Shown: positions 45,301-56,730 of the stretch, piece by piece
Layout of the letters: each line of letters begins with the position of its first letter
Position numbering within the stretch: the stretch's first letter is position 1
Source: Girardinichthys multiradiatus
Lineage: Eukaryota > Chordata > Actinopteri > Cyprinodontiformes > Goodeidae
Direction: 5' to 3'
Length of the DNA: 64,000 bases
NCBI RefSeq assembly: GCF_021462225.1
Contig: NC_061816.1
Span: 4,583,854 to 4,647,853, forward strand
Position numbers and translations under genes: made by a program
The notes under the pieces: generated by a model
What the model was told of the DNA's origin: nothing
Databases searched by the model: none
What the model saw: the letters and a program-made list of their open reading frames with translations, nothing else

Positions 45301-48300
45301 GCCTACAATGCATTATATTTAAGGAAATGCTCAAAGTATGTAAGAGAAAAGGGTTATATATAACCAAGGGGTTACAATATTAATATGTAACCAATATTGT
45401 TATTGCTTTAAAGCAGAGTTTGGTAAATGTTTTTGGTGATCTTAATATTACTGCAACTGAGATTTTAAGCTAAAAGCAGTGTTGCCAAATCTTGCAAGAG
45501 AAACAAGCACCCAGCTCTATGAAAACAAGCTAAAAAAAAAAAACAACGGGCAACCCACGACACTGTGTAAATACAGAGTTTATAAACAGTATTAATGTAT
45601 ACAGTTATTATGACATTATACATAGGCAAAAGCAAAAATGATGCTAAACACTTTTACCATAAAAATAACTTCTATTATTTGAATAACTCATATTTTTAAA
45701 GTCTAATCAAAAGAAAAGTGCATTTTGCATACGTTTCAGCAAAGTGACAGTGAACACAGTCAACAAATAACTTTCTTTCAGCTTTGTTTAAAAGAAAAGA
45801 CGCACATGAGCGATTTTTTAGTAAAGTCATCTAGTTGGGTTTAAGAGTGTGCTTCCTTGTGTGACATCATTAAAAAATCCAAACAAGTCAGCCCAGATTT
45901 CAGGAAGTGAATTCCGGACCTATTCTGTTTTAATCTTGGATAAAACTTCCAGATTCCTGAATCTGTTCTGGTTCCGTTCAAACAACTGCAGGTCCAACAA
46001 CACCATCCTAATGTTGAAGCACAGTGGTGGCTGCATCATGGTATGTAGATGTTTTAAGGTCTGGAGTGGCTAACCAGGAAACCCTGGTGATCCAATGTAA
46101 CGTTAAGTCAGTAACTGGGTTGAACAGAGTAGTCAGACCAGGCTGCTTGCTGCTCTCTCTACAGCCAGCTTTCATCTGTACCATGTGACCACAATCAGCC
46201 AATCACATGGGGCTGACTCCTAGCTAATAGCGATTAGCTATTCTACACATTTCTCAATTACTGAGAGATGCCTGATGTGTTTCTGTAAAGGAAGAATAAA
46301 AAGAGAAATCTCTGGAATATGACACCACCAACTGTGCCACATTATTTTAACAAAAGTCTTCAAAGTGAGAGCAAAAGAGCAGAGACTTGTGTCCCATGCA
46401 GGCTACTGTAGTGGACAGTAGGCATGGGGAATATGGACTTTACAATTTGTGACAATATTTTGTGCATTTATTGTGATACCAATAAAAGTGATGATAAAAA
46501 TATTCAAAAATCATCTCAGTCCTATTGAAACTGTCACAGCAAGCCACAAGAGTCCGACAAGCACAAATACCGCAGTAGCAACAAAATAATTTGTACCCAA
46601 GAAATTGTGTCAACCTTGTTTTATGCAGTCAGAACATGTTATGATTCTGGTCTGTTTCTCTGCACCGTCTCTGTCTGCCTGCTGATCATCGCTGTGCTGA
46701 AGGATTTCAGAGGATTGCTTTCACCTGCTCCTCCCCGGCCAGCTCCCTATTCATGCCTCACCTGCTCCACTTGCTTACCTGGCTTTATAAGCTGCTCTCT
46801 GGCTGACAAACAGCGCCAGATTATCGAACTCCTTGTGTGGTAAATGTCCAGTGTTCTTCCTAGCCTGTCTGCCTGATCTTGATCTTGTTTTTGCCCCCTG
46901 GATTTCTCTGCTATGCTTTGCCCTCGTTGGATATCTCCCTGGCTTCTGATCTCTGGACATCAACCTTGTTTCTGCCTCCTGACTGTCGCCCTCTGCCTTA
47001 CCCTGGGATTGAATGCAGCATGAACAGATGTTGATAAAATTCTCAATGACAGAGATTCCTCCAACTGGTGTTTTATGAGATGTACAGAGTTTGGGCTGAT
47101 TGGATGCTACAGGGAGCCATTTGGATCTCAGCTGATTTCTCTCCAGAACCTGTGATGTTTACATTCAGCTTGATGTTTCAGGAGAGGAATTCAGTTCAGT
47201 GCAGAGCAGCTATGAACCTTATTGCTGTTGAAATAAGTAGACTGACAAAGTTCTCATTCAGTCCTTTTTCTACTGTAGCTGCAGGAGAAACCTTAAAGGG
47301 GACCGAACGCTGCTACAAATAGCAGAGTTTAGTTATAACTGACAGTTCTCACTCTTTTGTTTTGGTGTCACTTTTTAAAGTTACCCTACAGAACATTGCA
47401 TTGAGAACTTAGTTCTGCACATAAACATTCTGCATGTTTTCAGGTAGAAAAAACTAGATGATGTTCACAGTAATTAAGTCATTAATGCTGTTCTGACCTG
47501 AGAGTTTCCAGATTGCAGTTTGGACTCTTCAGTCCAGAAGACAGCAGCTTTACTCCAGAATCCTGCAGCTTGTTGTTACTCAGGTCCATCTCTCTCAGAT
47601 TAGAGGACTGGGAGCTGAGAACTGAGGCCAGAACTTCACAGCTTCTCTTTGAGAGGTTACAGTTCTTCAATCTGAAGAGACAGAGATCAAAATGAATAAG
47701 AACAATTCTGATGGAATAAAACTAAATAAAAACATCTTAGTATTAAACAAGACAGATGAAACTGCTTCATGAAATAAGAACTCAGAAACTCTAAAGCAAT
47801 GCAATGCATATCAGAACCCTGAAACAAAACAAAATGTGATTTAGACAAATGTCTATGTTCTGTGACCCACTTAAACTTTGAATGATTTTTTAATCTGTAC
47901 AGATTGAGCTGCAAACACGACCTGTTGTTGTTTTAGTGTAAATATCCTGCAGCTGTTTGCAAATAGTGGAAAACTAAATGATGTTTCCATATAACACTTT
48001 TCCAGATTGGATCACATGTTCTGATGCATATTTACTCCTTCAAACACTGTGGGACGAGCAGTAAAATGAAAATCATGATGGCAATAGAAAGTTGAAAGGG
48101 AAGAACATTAAGAGAACAGAACAGAACAGAACAGCAACCAGAAATCTGAATATTAATTATCAGAACCAAGCAGCAATATTATGTTATTTTAAAGTCTAGT
48201 CTATTTTTAGGAAACATGTTGCCTCTGGAGCAGGACGTTAGTGCTGTGACGTTTAACCCCATCAGGCCTATGATAATGTCAGCCTGTTTAACCCCTGAGT

Positions 48301-51300
48301 TACTTTTGGACCCAAACTGGACCATTTTTTTTTTCATTTTAAGTTTTTAATCTCTGTTTAAAAGCTAATATATATGAAATACTGGAAGATATTGAATATT
48401 TCATGATTTTATCTTTGAAATAAATCAGAGGTTCTTATGACAAAACATAAAAAAGTCTTTAAAACAGTGTTGGGGTCTAAAAATGTTAAACATAATTTAT
48501 GTTAAAATTTAAGAAGAAATAACTAAATTTAACCACTTTTATTCCACTGTTATGAGAGGAACCATTTTGGTACCAGATTCTAGGTGTCAGTCGGGTCTTG
48601 TGGAATAAAAATGTTAAATAGTTTCTAAAACAACTTGAAAAGTGTTTATTTTTATTAAACACGTTTTAAGAGAACTGACAGTCAAACATTAACTTTTATA
48701 CTTTCTAATAAATCCTAAGTTGTTGAGCAGAACATCCAGGATAACAGTCACTCTTTCCTGGTTTTAGCTCCTGGTGTCAAAACCCAAATTCTGTCAGAAC
48801 TTACAGAACTTTGTTTGAAGCTTTGACCACTGGCAGCAGCCTGAGAAGAGCCTTCTCTGAAGCAGAGTATTTCTCCATGTCAAACACGTCCCGATCTTCT
48901 CCTGATGACAGTAAGATGAAGACCAGAGCTGACCACTGAGCAGGAGACAGTTTATCTGAGGAGAGACTTCCTGAACTCAGAGACTGTTGGATCTTCTGGA
49001 CCAGAGAACAATCATTCAGTTCATTCAGACAGTGGAACAGGTTGATGATTTTCTCTGCAGACAGGTTCTGATTGAACTTCATCTTGATGTACTGAACTGT
49101 TCCCTCATTGGTCTGGGAGCTACTTCCTGTCTTTGTCAGTAGACCTTGTAGGAGAGTCTGATTGGTCTCCACTGAAAGACCCAGGAGGAAGCGGAGGAAC
49201 AAGTCCAGCTGTCCATTTGGACTCCGTAAGGCCTTGTCCACAGCATTCTGATGGAGACTTGTTAGATTTGATTTCTTAGATAATTTAGACAAAGCAGAAA
49301 TATTTATTTGGTCTACCATCAGATTAACTCCATCCTTGATGAAGGTCCGATGGACATGAAGAGCAGCCAGAAACTCCTGAACACTCAGATGGACAAAGCA
49401 GAACACCTTGTCCTGGTACAGCCCTCTCTCCTCTCTAAAGATCTGTGTGAACACTCCTGAGTACACTGAGGCTGCTCTGATATCGATGCCACACTCTGTC
49501 AGGTCTGATTCATAGAAGATCAGGTTTCCTTTCTGCAGCTGATCAAAAGCCAGTTTTCCCAGAGACTCAATCATCTCCCTGCTCTCTGGACTCCAGTGTG
49601 GATCTGTCTCAGATCCTCCATCATACTTGACCTTCTTCACTTTGGTCTGAACCACCAGGAAGTGGACATACATCTCAGTCAGGGTGTTGGGCAGCTCTCC
49701 TCCCTCTCTGGTCTCCAACACATCCTCCAGAACCGTAGCAGTGATCCAGCAGAAGACTGGGATGTGGCACATGATGTGGAGGCTTCTTGATGTCTTCATG
49801 TGGGAGATGATCCTGCTGGCCTGCTCCTCATCTCTGAATCTCTTCCTGAAGTACTCCTCCTTCAGTGGGTCAGTGAACCCTCTGACCTCTGTCACCATGC
49901 CAACACACTCAGGAGGGATCTGATTGGCTGCTGCAGGTCGTGTAGTTATCCAGAGGAGAGCAGAGGGAAGCAGGTTCCCGCTGATGAGGTTTGTCAGCAG
50001 AACATCCACTGAGGTGGACTCTGTAACATCAGTCAGGATCTCCTTGTTGTGGAAGTCCAGAGGAAGTCGACTCTCATCCAGACCATCAAAGATGAACAGA
50101 ACCTGGAAGTGTTCAAAGCTGCAGATTTCTTTGGTTTCAGTAAAGAAGTGATGAACAAGGTCCACCAAGCTGAACTTTTTCTCTTTCAGCACATTCAGCT
50201 CTCTGAAGGTGAATGGAAATATGAACTGGATGTTCTGGTGGGCTTTGTCTTCAGCCCAGTCCAGAGTGAACTTCTGGGTTAAGACTGTTTTCCCAATGCC
50301 AGCCACTCCCTTTGTCATCACTGTTCTGATTGGTTGATCTCTTCCAGGTGGGACTTTAAAGATGTCTTCTTGTCTGATGGTTGTTTCTGGTCTGTGTGGT
50401 TTCCTGGATGCTATTTCAATCTGTCTGACCTCATGTTCATCATTGACCTCTCCAGTCCCTCCCTCTGTGATGTAGAGCTCTGTGTAGATCTGGTTCAGAA
50501 GGGTTGGTCTTCCTGCTTTAGTGATCCCCTCAAACACACACTGGAACCTCTTCTTCAGACCAGATTTAAGGATATTTTGACAAACTGAAGCAAAATGATC
50601 TGAAGTGGAACAAATGTTAAATTAATATTGAAAATGATATTAATTATGTAATTCTGCATCCATAATATATCACTAAGCACATGATTTTATCTCAAGGTTT
50701 AAACTTTATATAAATCCTCTTACTGCTCTGCAGATGTTCAGCCAGCTCCTCCTGCTTCATCTTCTTCAGGAAGTTCAGTGTAATCTTCACAAAAGCCTCT
50801 CTGCTGCTCCTCCTCTGCTCTTTATCCTCACCTTCCAACACATCCTCATCCCCCCACTGACTCTCTAAGCCTTCTGGGTAATCTGGACTTAGAACCTTCT
50901 GGATCTTCTTCAGCTCGTTCTTCACAAAAGTAACAATGTTGTCCTCCAGCAGCTGGAACAGAACAATATATGAAGGACACATCAGACTGAGATCATGGAG
51001 CCAAACATCAGGTCCATGTTGGACAGACTGACAGTCCTCTGGTCTACAAAGTGCAGCATGGAGATGACTGTGAACAGAACCGATGGAGAAGTAGTTGTTG
51101 TACATGTACAGACCATAAATATGGAGTCCAGCTGTGTTTGATGCTGCTGGGCAGACGGACCACTGGGAACCTCTGAGTTCTGCTGGTCCACTCTGTGGAG
51201 GAACCAGGAAACATTAGCTCACATTCTGTAGAACAACAAACAGACGAAGACGAAGGTCCATGTGGTGTCCTGCTCCAAAAGCTACGTGTCTTTTCCCATT

Positions 51301-54210
51301 CAGGGACAGCTGTCCCCAGAGGGGAAGTTCCTACCTGAGCAGAGTCTGAGTTGTCATGGTAACTGTGTTGAAACATGGCTGATTTATCAGAGCTCTAAAT
51401 GCTCAGTTGTTCCACTTGCTGATTACAAGAACTTTAAACTGAACATCCAGAGGAACATGAAGCAGATTGTGGACCAGTGGTTCAGTTGTGGACATTTGAA
51501 TTTCATTTCAATAAATGTTCTTGATCAGCTTCATTGTAAAATATTTTAGTAGATGTAGAATATTTGAACAGTTGTTGTCTTTCCTAAATTTCTTAAGTAG
51601 AGAGTAATTTCTTTGTAGTTTGTTAGAAAATGAGTTTTTCCAACCTTTAGCATCCCTAACCCTAACCCTACTGAAGGAACAGTAACTCTAATACAAGTCT
51701 GTGATCAGAGGCTGCAGCTGCTCTGTTTCAATGACTGACAGGAAGCTGGAGACACAGTTATTAAGCCAAGAACTGATCTGGAAATGAAAATATTCCAGTG
51801 CAACAGTCTGTGTGAGAACAATGAAGGCAAGTTAATCAGACAGAACAAAGTCCAAAGGTAGGTAAGAGGTTTACATCCTGAGATGAATCTGTGTGCTTCA
51901 TGATGAACATCGTCCAACATCTACAGAGAGCTAACAGGAGGATTCATGTCCAGAAATAATGTTGCTGTGTGATAAGAAGGTGGCTGCAACAAGTCATTTC
52001 TTTACTTTCAATGAAAATAATATTCATTTATCTAAAAGAAAACCCAGATGTAATTTGAGATTTTAGATTAAAAAAAAAAAAATTAATTTAAAAGAAAACT
52101 GGACCTTATTCAGTAAAGTTCAGGTATTTCTACAGGTGAATTATTTTGTTTTTGCTCCATATTTTCACCAGCAGTAAAAAACTTGCCTTAAACATTTGTG
52201 CATTTCTATTTATTTACAGTCTAACACTTAAACCTATGAGTTAAATATGATCAGATAAAAAGGGCTGGTTATTAATTTGGTCATTTATCTTGTATTATCT
52301 GCCCTCCTTTAGTTCTTCACTTTAAAAGTCGTCTGATTCAACATATGAATTAAAACTGAGGGAGAAAAACACCAGAAGCACAAATTCAGGAACAAAACAA
52401 TCCACTAGAGTCTGAACTGGGAACACACTTATTTTGTCATTGATTATTTCTTTAAAATGGTGAACCTGAATTATGTCTTCAGCTGGAATCAGCCTGACCC
52501 CTGCTGGACCAACAGGTGAACTACAGACACTTAGAAACACCTCCAACAATGTTTACCCTGAAGTCACTGGAGACTGAATTTGTGGAAAAGCTTCCAGCAA
52601 AAACAAACAGTTTCATAAATAGGAATAAAAATGTGGAAAAATGTGGAATCAAAACATTTTAAAATGAATCAGTTCAGTTTCATACAGTTAAAACATTTAG
52701 ACAGAGCTCACCTCTTTGCAGCTGAAGGTTGATCTGATTTAAAAGTAATACCAAGACCCTTTGAAGCATCGCTCTTGAAGGACACACAGCTGGGTTCTGG
52801 TTCTGGTTCTGGTTTGAGGGTCTGTTGGATCCTGAAGGAAAACAATGAATTCAAACTTAGTCTAATAATGTATTTAAAGTTAAACCCTGAAGCTCAGAAC
52901 TCTAAAGTGTCTCACAGTGGCTCTTGTTTGAAGAGGATCCAAATATTCCTGGTTTCACTGTAAACCGTATATTAATGATGGATTAATAATTAGCACTGAT
53001 GATCATTAATAAGGGATGATGTTTTGGTTTGGTAGCAGGAACTGAACAATAATCAGAAAGTTTTTCTGTAGAACAGTGTTTGATGTGATCTGATCTTCTA
53101 TCCTGACAAACTTTCTTCCTTTGGATCAGAGTCAGAACTTCTGATGGAGAAACAAGTTCATTTATCTTCTTGTTGTTTGTTTTACTTGTTCTAGTCTTAA
53201 ACTGATGATGGAACCCCTTTAGAGCAGCAGCTTTATTCTCAGCTCATCATTTCTGAGCTTCTGGAAAGCTTTTTATGGTCATACAGGCCATGGTGGTGCA
53301 TTCAAGGACCTTTCATAAATCAAGTAATCCACACTAAATGTCCTCTAAAACATTGATCTTGTTCTCATCATCAGACTTCATCACAGCAGCACGTAGATGA
53401 TCTTGTATTGTTGATGACATTTAGTGGCTGCTGAAGGAGACTGTGGAGCAGTTTGCTGATAATAAGACTGATGATCATTTTGAATGAACACAAATGTACT
53501 TTAGAAGCTGTTGATTTCACTGATGTTTGCAGATAACAGTGAGAGATCATGTTTTCCATCAGATTTAGTTTGGATTATTTAGTTGACATCTAATCCTTGA
53601 ATCAGCATCATGACTTGCCTACATGTGCAGTCACCTTAAGCTCTGCAGAAGCACCAACTCTGATGAACTAATGTGACACAAGGTGATACAGAATGATTCA
53701 ACTGGATGGAAGAACAACTGATTTTAGCTCCAATATCATCTAACAAGATCATTTCATATCATCACAATAATACAATGGTTTGATTATTTCCATGATTTAG
53801 CATCCATCACACACTGCTTCACATGTGAACACAGACATGTGTGAGAAAGAGTTGTTTTCTCATTAATATGTTGGAATGAAGTTAGTTTCAACTAATTAGT
53901 TTGAACATTTAGAAACAGCTCACCTGTTTGCAGCTGAACGTTGAGCTGATTTAAAATAAATAAGTTCTTCCTTTGACATGTTGCTCTTTAAGGACACACA
54001 GCTGGGTCCAGGTCCAGGTTCTGGTTCTGATTGTTTCCTGTGAATAAAGATGGTTTGGTGATGTGAGAGCTGAGCTCTGACATGGAGAAGAGTCCTGGAC
54101 AGTTAGAGATGGTGATCTGACCTCTGAACTTTGCTCTGGTCCTCATGTTCTCCACACAGAGTGGTTTTAGAGGGAGGGACTCTGTCCTCTCTGTCCTCAC
54201 ACTGATCCAT
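41650..54210 (-). CDS. NLR immune receptor: N-repeats, FISNA, NACHT, LRR, shortened B30.2
   Basis: Cytosolic innate-immune NTPase of the large fish-specific NLR family. Exons: 54122-54210 (start MDQCEDRED), 53924-54037 and 52712-52831 (N-terminal ~30-residue repeats, [11 protein letters not shown]), 51114-51192, 50724-50952 (FISNA, starting LLEDNIVTF), 48805-50599 (FISNA end plus NACHT), 47498-47671 (LRR), 41650-42007 (terminal). All have GT/AG borders and matching phases; the sum is 2958 bases, 985 residues, with no stop. Walker A GVAGIGKT is at about 308-315 and Walker [11 protein letters not shown] at about 378-387. The last exon fuses 10 residues of an LRR exon to a B30.2 piece that lacks the middle of the domain and has poly-Ser, so ligand-surface function is doubtful. 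An alternative is splicing to the linker and B30.2 exons at 36-37 kb. A non-coding exon 1 ends at 54987. Confidence 0.85.
41814..41854. repeat. (AGG)n trinucleotide repeat in the terminal NLR exon
   Basis: About 13 AGG/GGA units with one GTG interruption, coding for Ser on the minus strand. It is at the same place in the B30.2 sequence as the longer tract at 36446-36511. Confidence 0.93.
42363..43490. other. Intronic DNA, no gene recognised
   Basis: AT-rich DNA lying in the predicted intron between the LRR exon and the terminal exon of the NLR gene. No coding or repeat signal that I can name. Confidence 0.4.
43491..45376. mobile_element. Possible 1.9-kb element with 10-bp inverted ends
   Basis: Starts TGTAACCCCT and ends AGGGGTTACA, a perfect 10-bp inverted pair, with TG...CA ends like those of an LTR. 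No long open frame is present, and no clear target-site duplication. It may be a solo LTR or a non-autonomous DNA element. A separate MITE-like unit is nested inside it. The match could be chance, so the call is tentative. Confidence 0.4.
44437..45004. mobile_element. MITE-like element, 15-bp TIRs and 9-bp target duplication
   Basis: Left end CAGTGTTGCCAGGTG and right end CACCTGGCAACACTG are perfect inverted repeats. Both sides are flanked by GCTGGCACG (44428-44436 and 45005-45013). The 568-bp interior has no transposase but has at least six copies of ATTATCGTAC or close variants, clustered near both ends. The TIR start resembles hAT elements, which make 8-bp duplications; the 9-bp direct repeat would suit Mutator-like elements or an 8-bp duplication extended by chance. 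Confidence 0.9.
45377..47006. other. Intronic DNA with unassigned repeat-like pieces
   Basis: Around 45478 CAGTGTTGCCAAATCTTGC looks like one hAT-type end, with an imperfect partner near 45550-45566. Around 46005-46060 the plus strand reads [14 protein letters not shown], faintly like the Tc1 transposase KHGGGSIMVWGCF motif. About 46620-47006 is a C/T-rich block that begins TTATGATTCTGG and ends abruptly where the right NLR arm homology begins. None of these is firmly identified. Confidence 0.35.
47007..51890 (-). repeat. Right arm of the inverted NLR duplication
   Basis: Reverse-complement partner of 24388 to about 29050. It carries exons 5-8 of the NLR gene with their introns. Unlike the left arm, it keeps open frames through all four exons. 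The inner border at 47007 (GAATGCAGCATGAAC) is sharp. Confidence 0.92.
52832..53923. other. NLR intron 3, nothing else recognised
   Basis: Lies between the two N-terminal repeat exons. No other feature seen; small open frames here have no coding character. Confidence 0.5.
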
Positions 54211-54986
54211 GCTGCTCAGTTCACATCAGCTCACACACATGGAGCTGCAGCCAAGAACACACATGATGAAGATACATTTTCATTCACTGACACACACCTG
54301 TAGCTACAAATGAACAGTCTAGGTAGTTGTTGTTCCTCTATTCCAGAAACAAAGATTGTGACACTAAACCATATTTAACATTAACAATAGAAAGAACAGA
54401 TTGTTGGACGTTTGTTAGAGATGAAAAGATTGTTTCAAGGAATGAAATTATTGCAGTTTGACTGTAAAGTGAAGGAGCTGCAGACTGAAACACTGCATGA
54501 TGTGAAGATATTGATCAGTCAAACTTCTTCTGCTGCAGCTCCACAAAATGAAGCAGAACAAACTCTGAACATCTGGACCTGCTGGATTTCTCAGTCATCA
54601 AACTATACAGATGGATTATATGTTCCATTAAAACTTCACACCATTTAATAACATGAAACATTTTAACAACGTTGATGTCATCTTATTTTGAAAGGTTCGA
54701 CAAGAAGCAGCTGTTCTGTGACTTTAAAGCTGAAAATGAAAGTTTGATTGAATGACCTGAAAACGAAGCTGTTAGTTTAGTGAAAAACAAACATCAGCTG
54801 CTCATCATGTTGACTGTTTCAGACAATAATCTAATAATCCTGTAGATGTTCCTTCATATACAGTAAAACTAAAACTTGGTTCTGAAATAAGAGGAGAACA
54901 TGTTCTCCAAACACCAGAGAGCAGAAACACACTGTTAAATTATTAAAGTTCAAATCAACTTTAACTATGAAACAAAGTAAACTTAC

Positions 54987-55075
54987 GGTTTCTTTAAGCA
55001 AGACAGAGAACAGAAGAAGACTTGAACAAAACAGACTCTGAGGCAGCAGAGCAGCTTCCTGGAATGAGTCAGAAC
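54987..55075 (-). other. NLR exon 1 (5' untranslated), approximate
   Basis: On the minus strand AAAGAAACC|GTAAGT at 54987/54986 is a strong donor. The next acceptor, GGCTGCAG at about 54245, leads into a 34-base leader before the ATG at 54210. The upstream limit of exon 1 and the promoter are not visible from motifs. Confidence 0.5.
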
Positions 55076-55814
55076 TTCACCTGAGATGGAGGCAGGAAGA
55101 GGAGGAGCAGAACTGGTTTATTTAGAAACATTTGACATTGTTCAGCTTTCCTTTCCAGAGAGGTCTGAGCTTTCTATTCTGAGTTTAATATTCTGCTAAT
55201 AACAAGGTGGATGTTCTCTGCAGCATCCATGATGAGTAAAAACCAGAAATGTTGAAGTTAGTTCAGTTTGTCACAGACAGGTTCAGATGAGGAAAATGCT
55301 TCACAGACATGTTGATCTCTTCCAACGTTTGACTCCTAAGGAATCATTCCAGGCAGTTTCCCAGCAGCTCAGCTGCAGCACAACCATGTCTCAAAGCTTC
55401 ACTCTACAGGTGAAAATGTCCCACTGTCTAACTGTGGATGTGTCCTAATTTTAATCCATCTGCACTCTGTATAAACCACTGATCAGACAAGGTCAGTCAA
55501 GGTCAAAGAAGACCCACCTCCACGTCTACAATGAAGCAGATTCACTGAATTTTAAAAGTTACAGAATGAAAAAAGGTCAAAACTTTACAGAAAAACAGCA
55601 TTTAATTTGTGAAAAGCTCTTGTTTTTATTAGCAGTTTTTAAAGTATTTTATCCATCCCTCTATCTGGATTGAAATTCCTCTCAGAAGCAAAACTGTTTA
55701 GTTTTTCTTGAGGAGTTCTGAGGACAGAAGGAAAATGTCTTCCCTCCATCATTTTCTCATGATATTATAATTGAGTTCTGTATAAACAACTTCAAATGAG
55801 AGGCTAAAATCATG
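55076..55814. other. Upstream flank of the NLR gene
   Basis: Likely holds the promoter of the minus-strand NLR gene. No TATA box is well placed. No gene recognised. Confidence 0.4.
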
Positions 55815-56730
55815 AAATGTTTCTCCATAAATGTTCTGTTACTGTTTCTCTACAAGGTCGACCCAAAGTGGGTAAAACTGTAAATAATAACCTCAGCAAA
55901 CTCTTGTGTTGTGAAGGGGTTAAATATAAATATAAATATACATGTGATTTATATCTAACCTGCCTCTTTGGTTTTTATCTGCCAGCAAACAATCTGGAAT
56001 AAACTTTAACCTGGAGACAAACATGTTGAAACCAGAAAAACATCTTAGTTTTTGTACCTTTATAACGCTGCTGTTCAGAAAAAATATTTTTATGTAAAAT
56101 TAAAATTTTTAAAGAATTTCACAGATATTAAATAAATGAGATTTATTTGCTGCGTAACGTCTTCACTACAACACAGTTTCATCATGTCTAGTTAGAAAAA
56201 TATTGGTGAAAAACAAAATATACTTTAAAGATGCAGTGAGTACATACAGTAAGATGCAGCGGCATCTAGTGGCCGATTAGCAGATTACAACCCAAAGATC
56301 CCCCTCCCCCCAGAAAACCCCAATCTCTAAACCCATTCCCAGTGATTAATGTTAAATCTAGTTAATTAGACCAAAATAAACTGAAATGCTGCTTAACAAA
56401 GCAGAAAAAAAACGTCTTAGAATGGATCAAAGAGGAAACTGAGAAAGGGCCCACTGTGTTTAAATAAATACTATAGTATAAATTACATTATTCATATTGC
56501 GTAAAATGTGAAATTAATAAACACAATTTGTTTTTAAATTACGTAATTAAAAGAAACAAAAACTTGGCTCCAGTGTTTCAGCTCAAGGTTTTGTCCAAAA
56601 CATCTAGTTTAATAAAAATAAAAACCTGACCTCTACAGTGACCCTCAAGTCTCCACACCGCTGTTAAAATACCAGGTTTTTATGTTGGCTTGTTGGAAAT
56701 GAGACGATGATAAATCATTAAACTTTCTCC
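55815..56730 (+). repeat. ~916-bp repeat, copy 2 (partner at 12347-13316)
   Basis: Same orientation and nearly the same sequence as 12347-13316, with sharp ends at AAATGTTTCTCC and AAACTTTCTCC. It contains the small frame 55817-56002 that also exists in copy 1, but frame conservation is poor across the indel, so it is not called coding. Confidence 0.85.

Noticed and set aside
45478..45566. Small hAT element
   Set aside because: The left end looks hAT-like, but the right end matches poorly and flanks show no 8-bp duplication.
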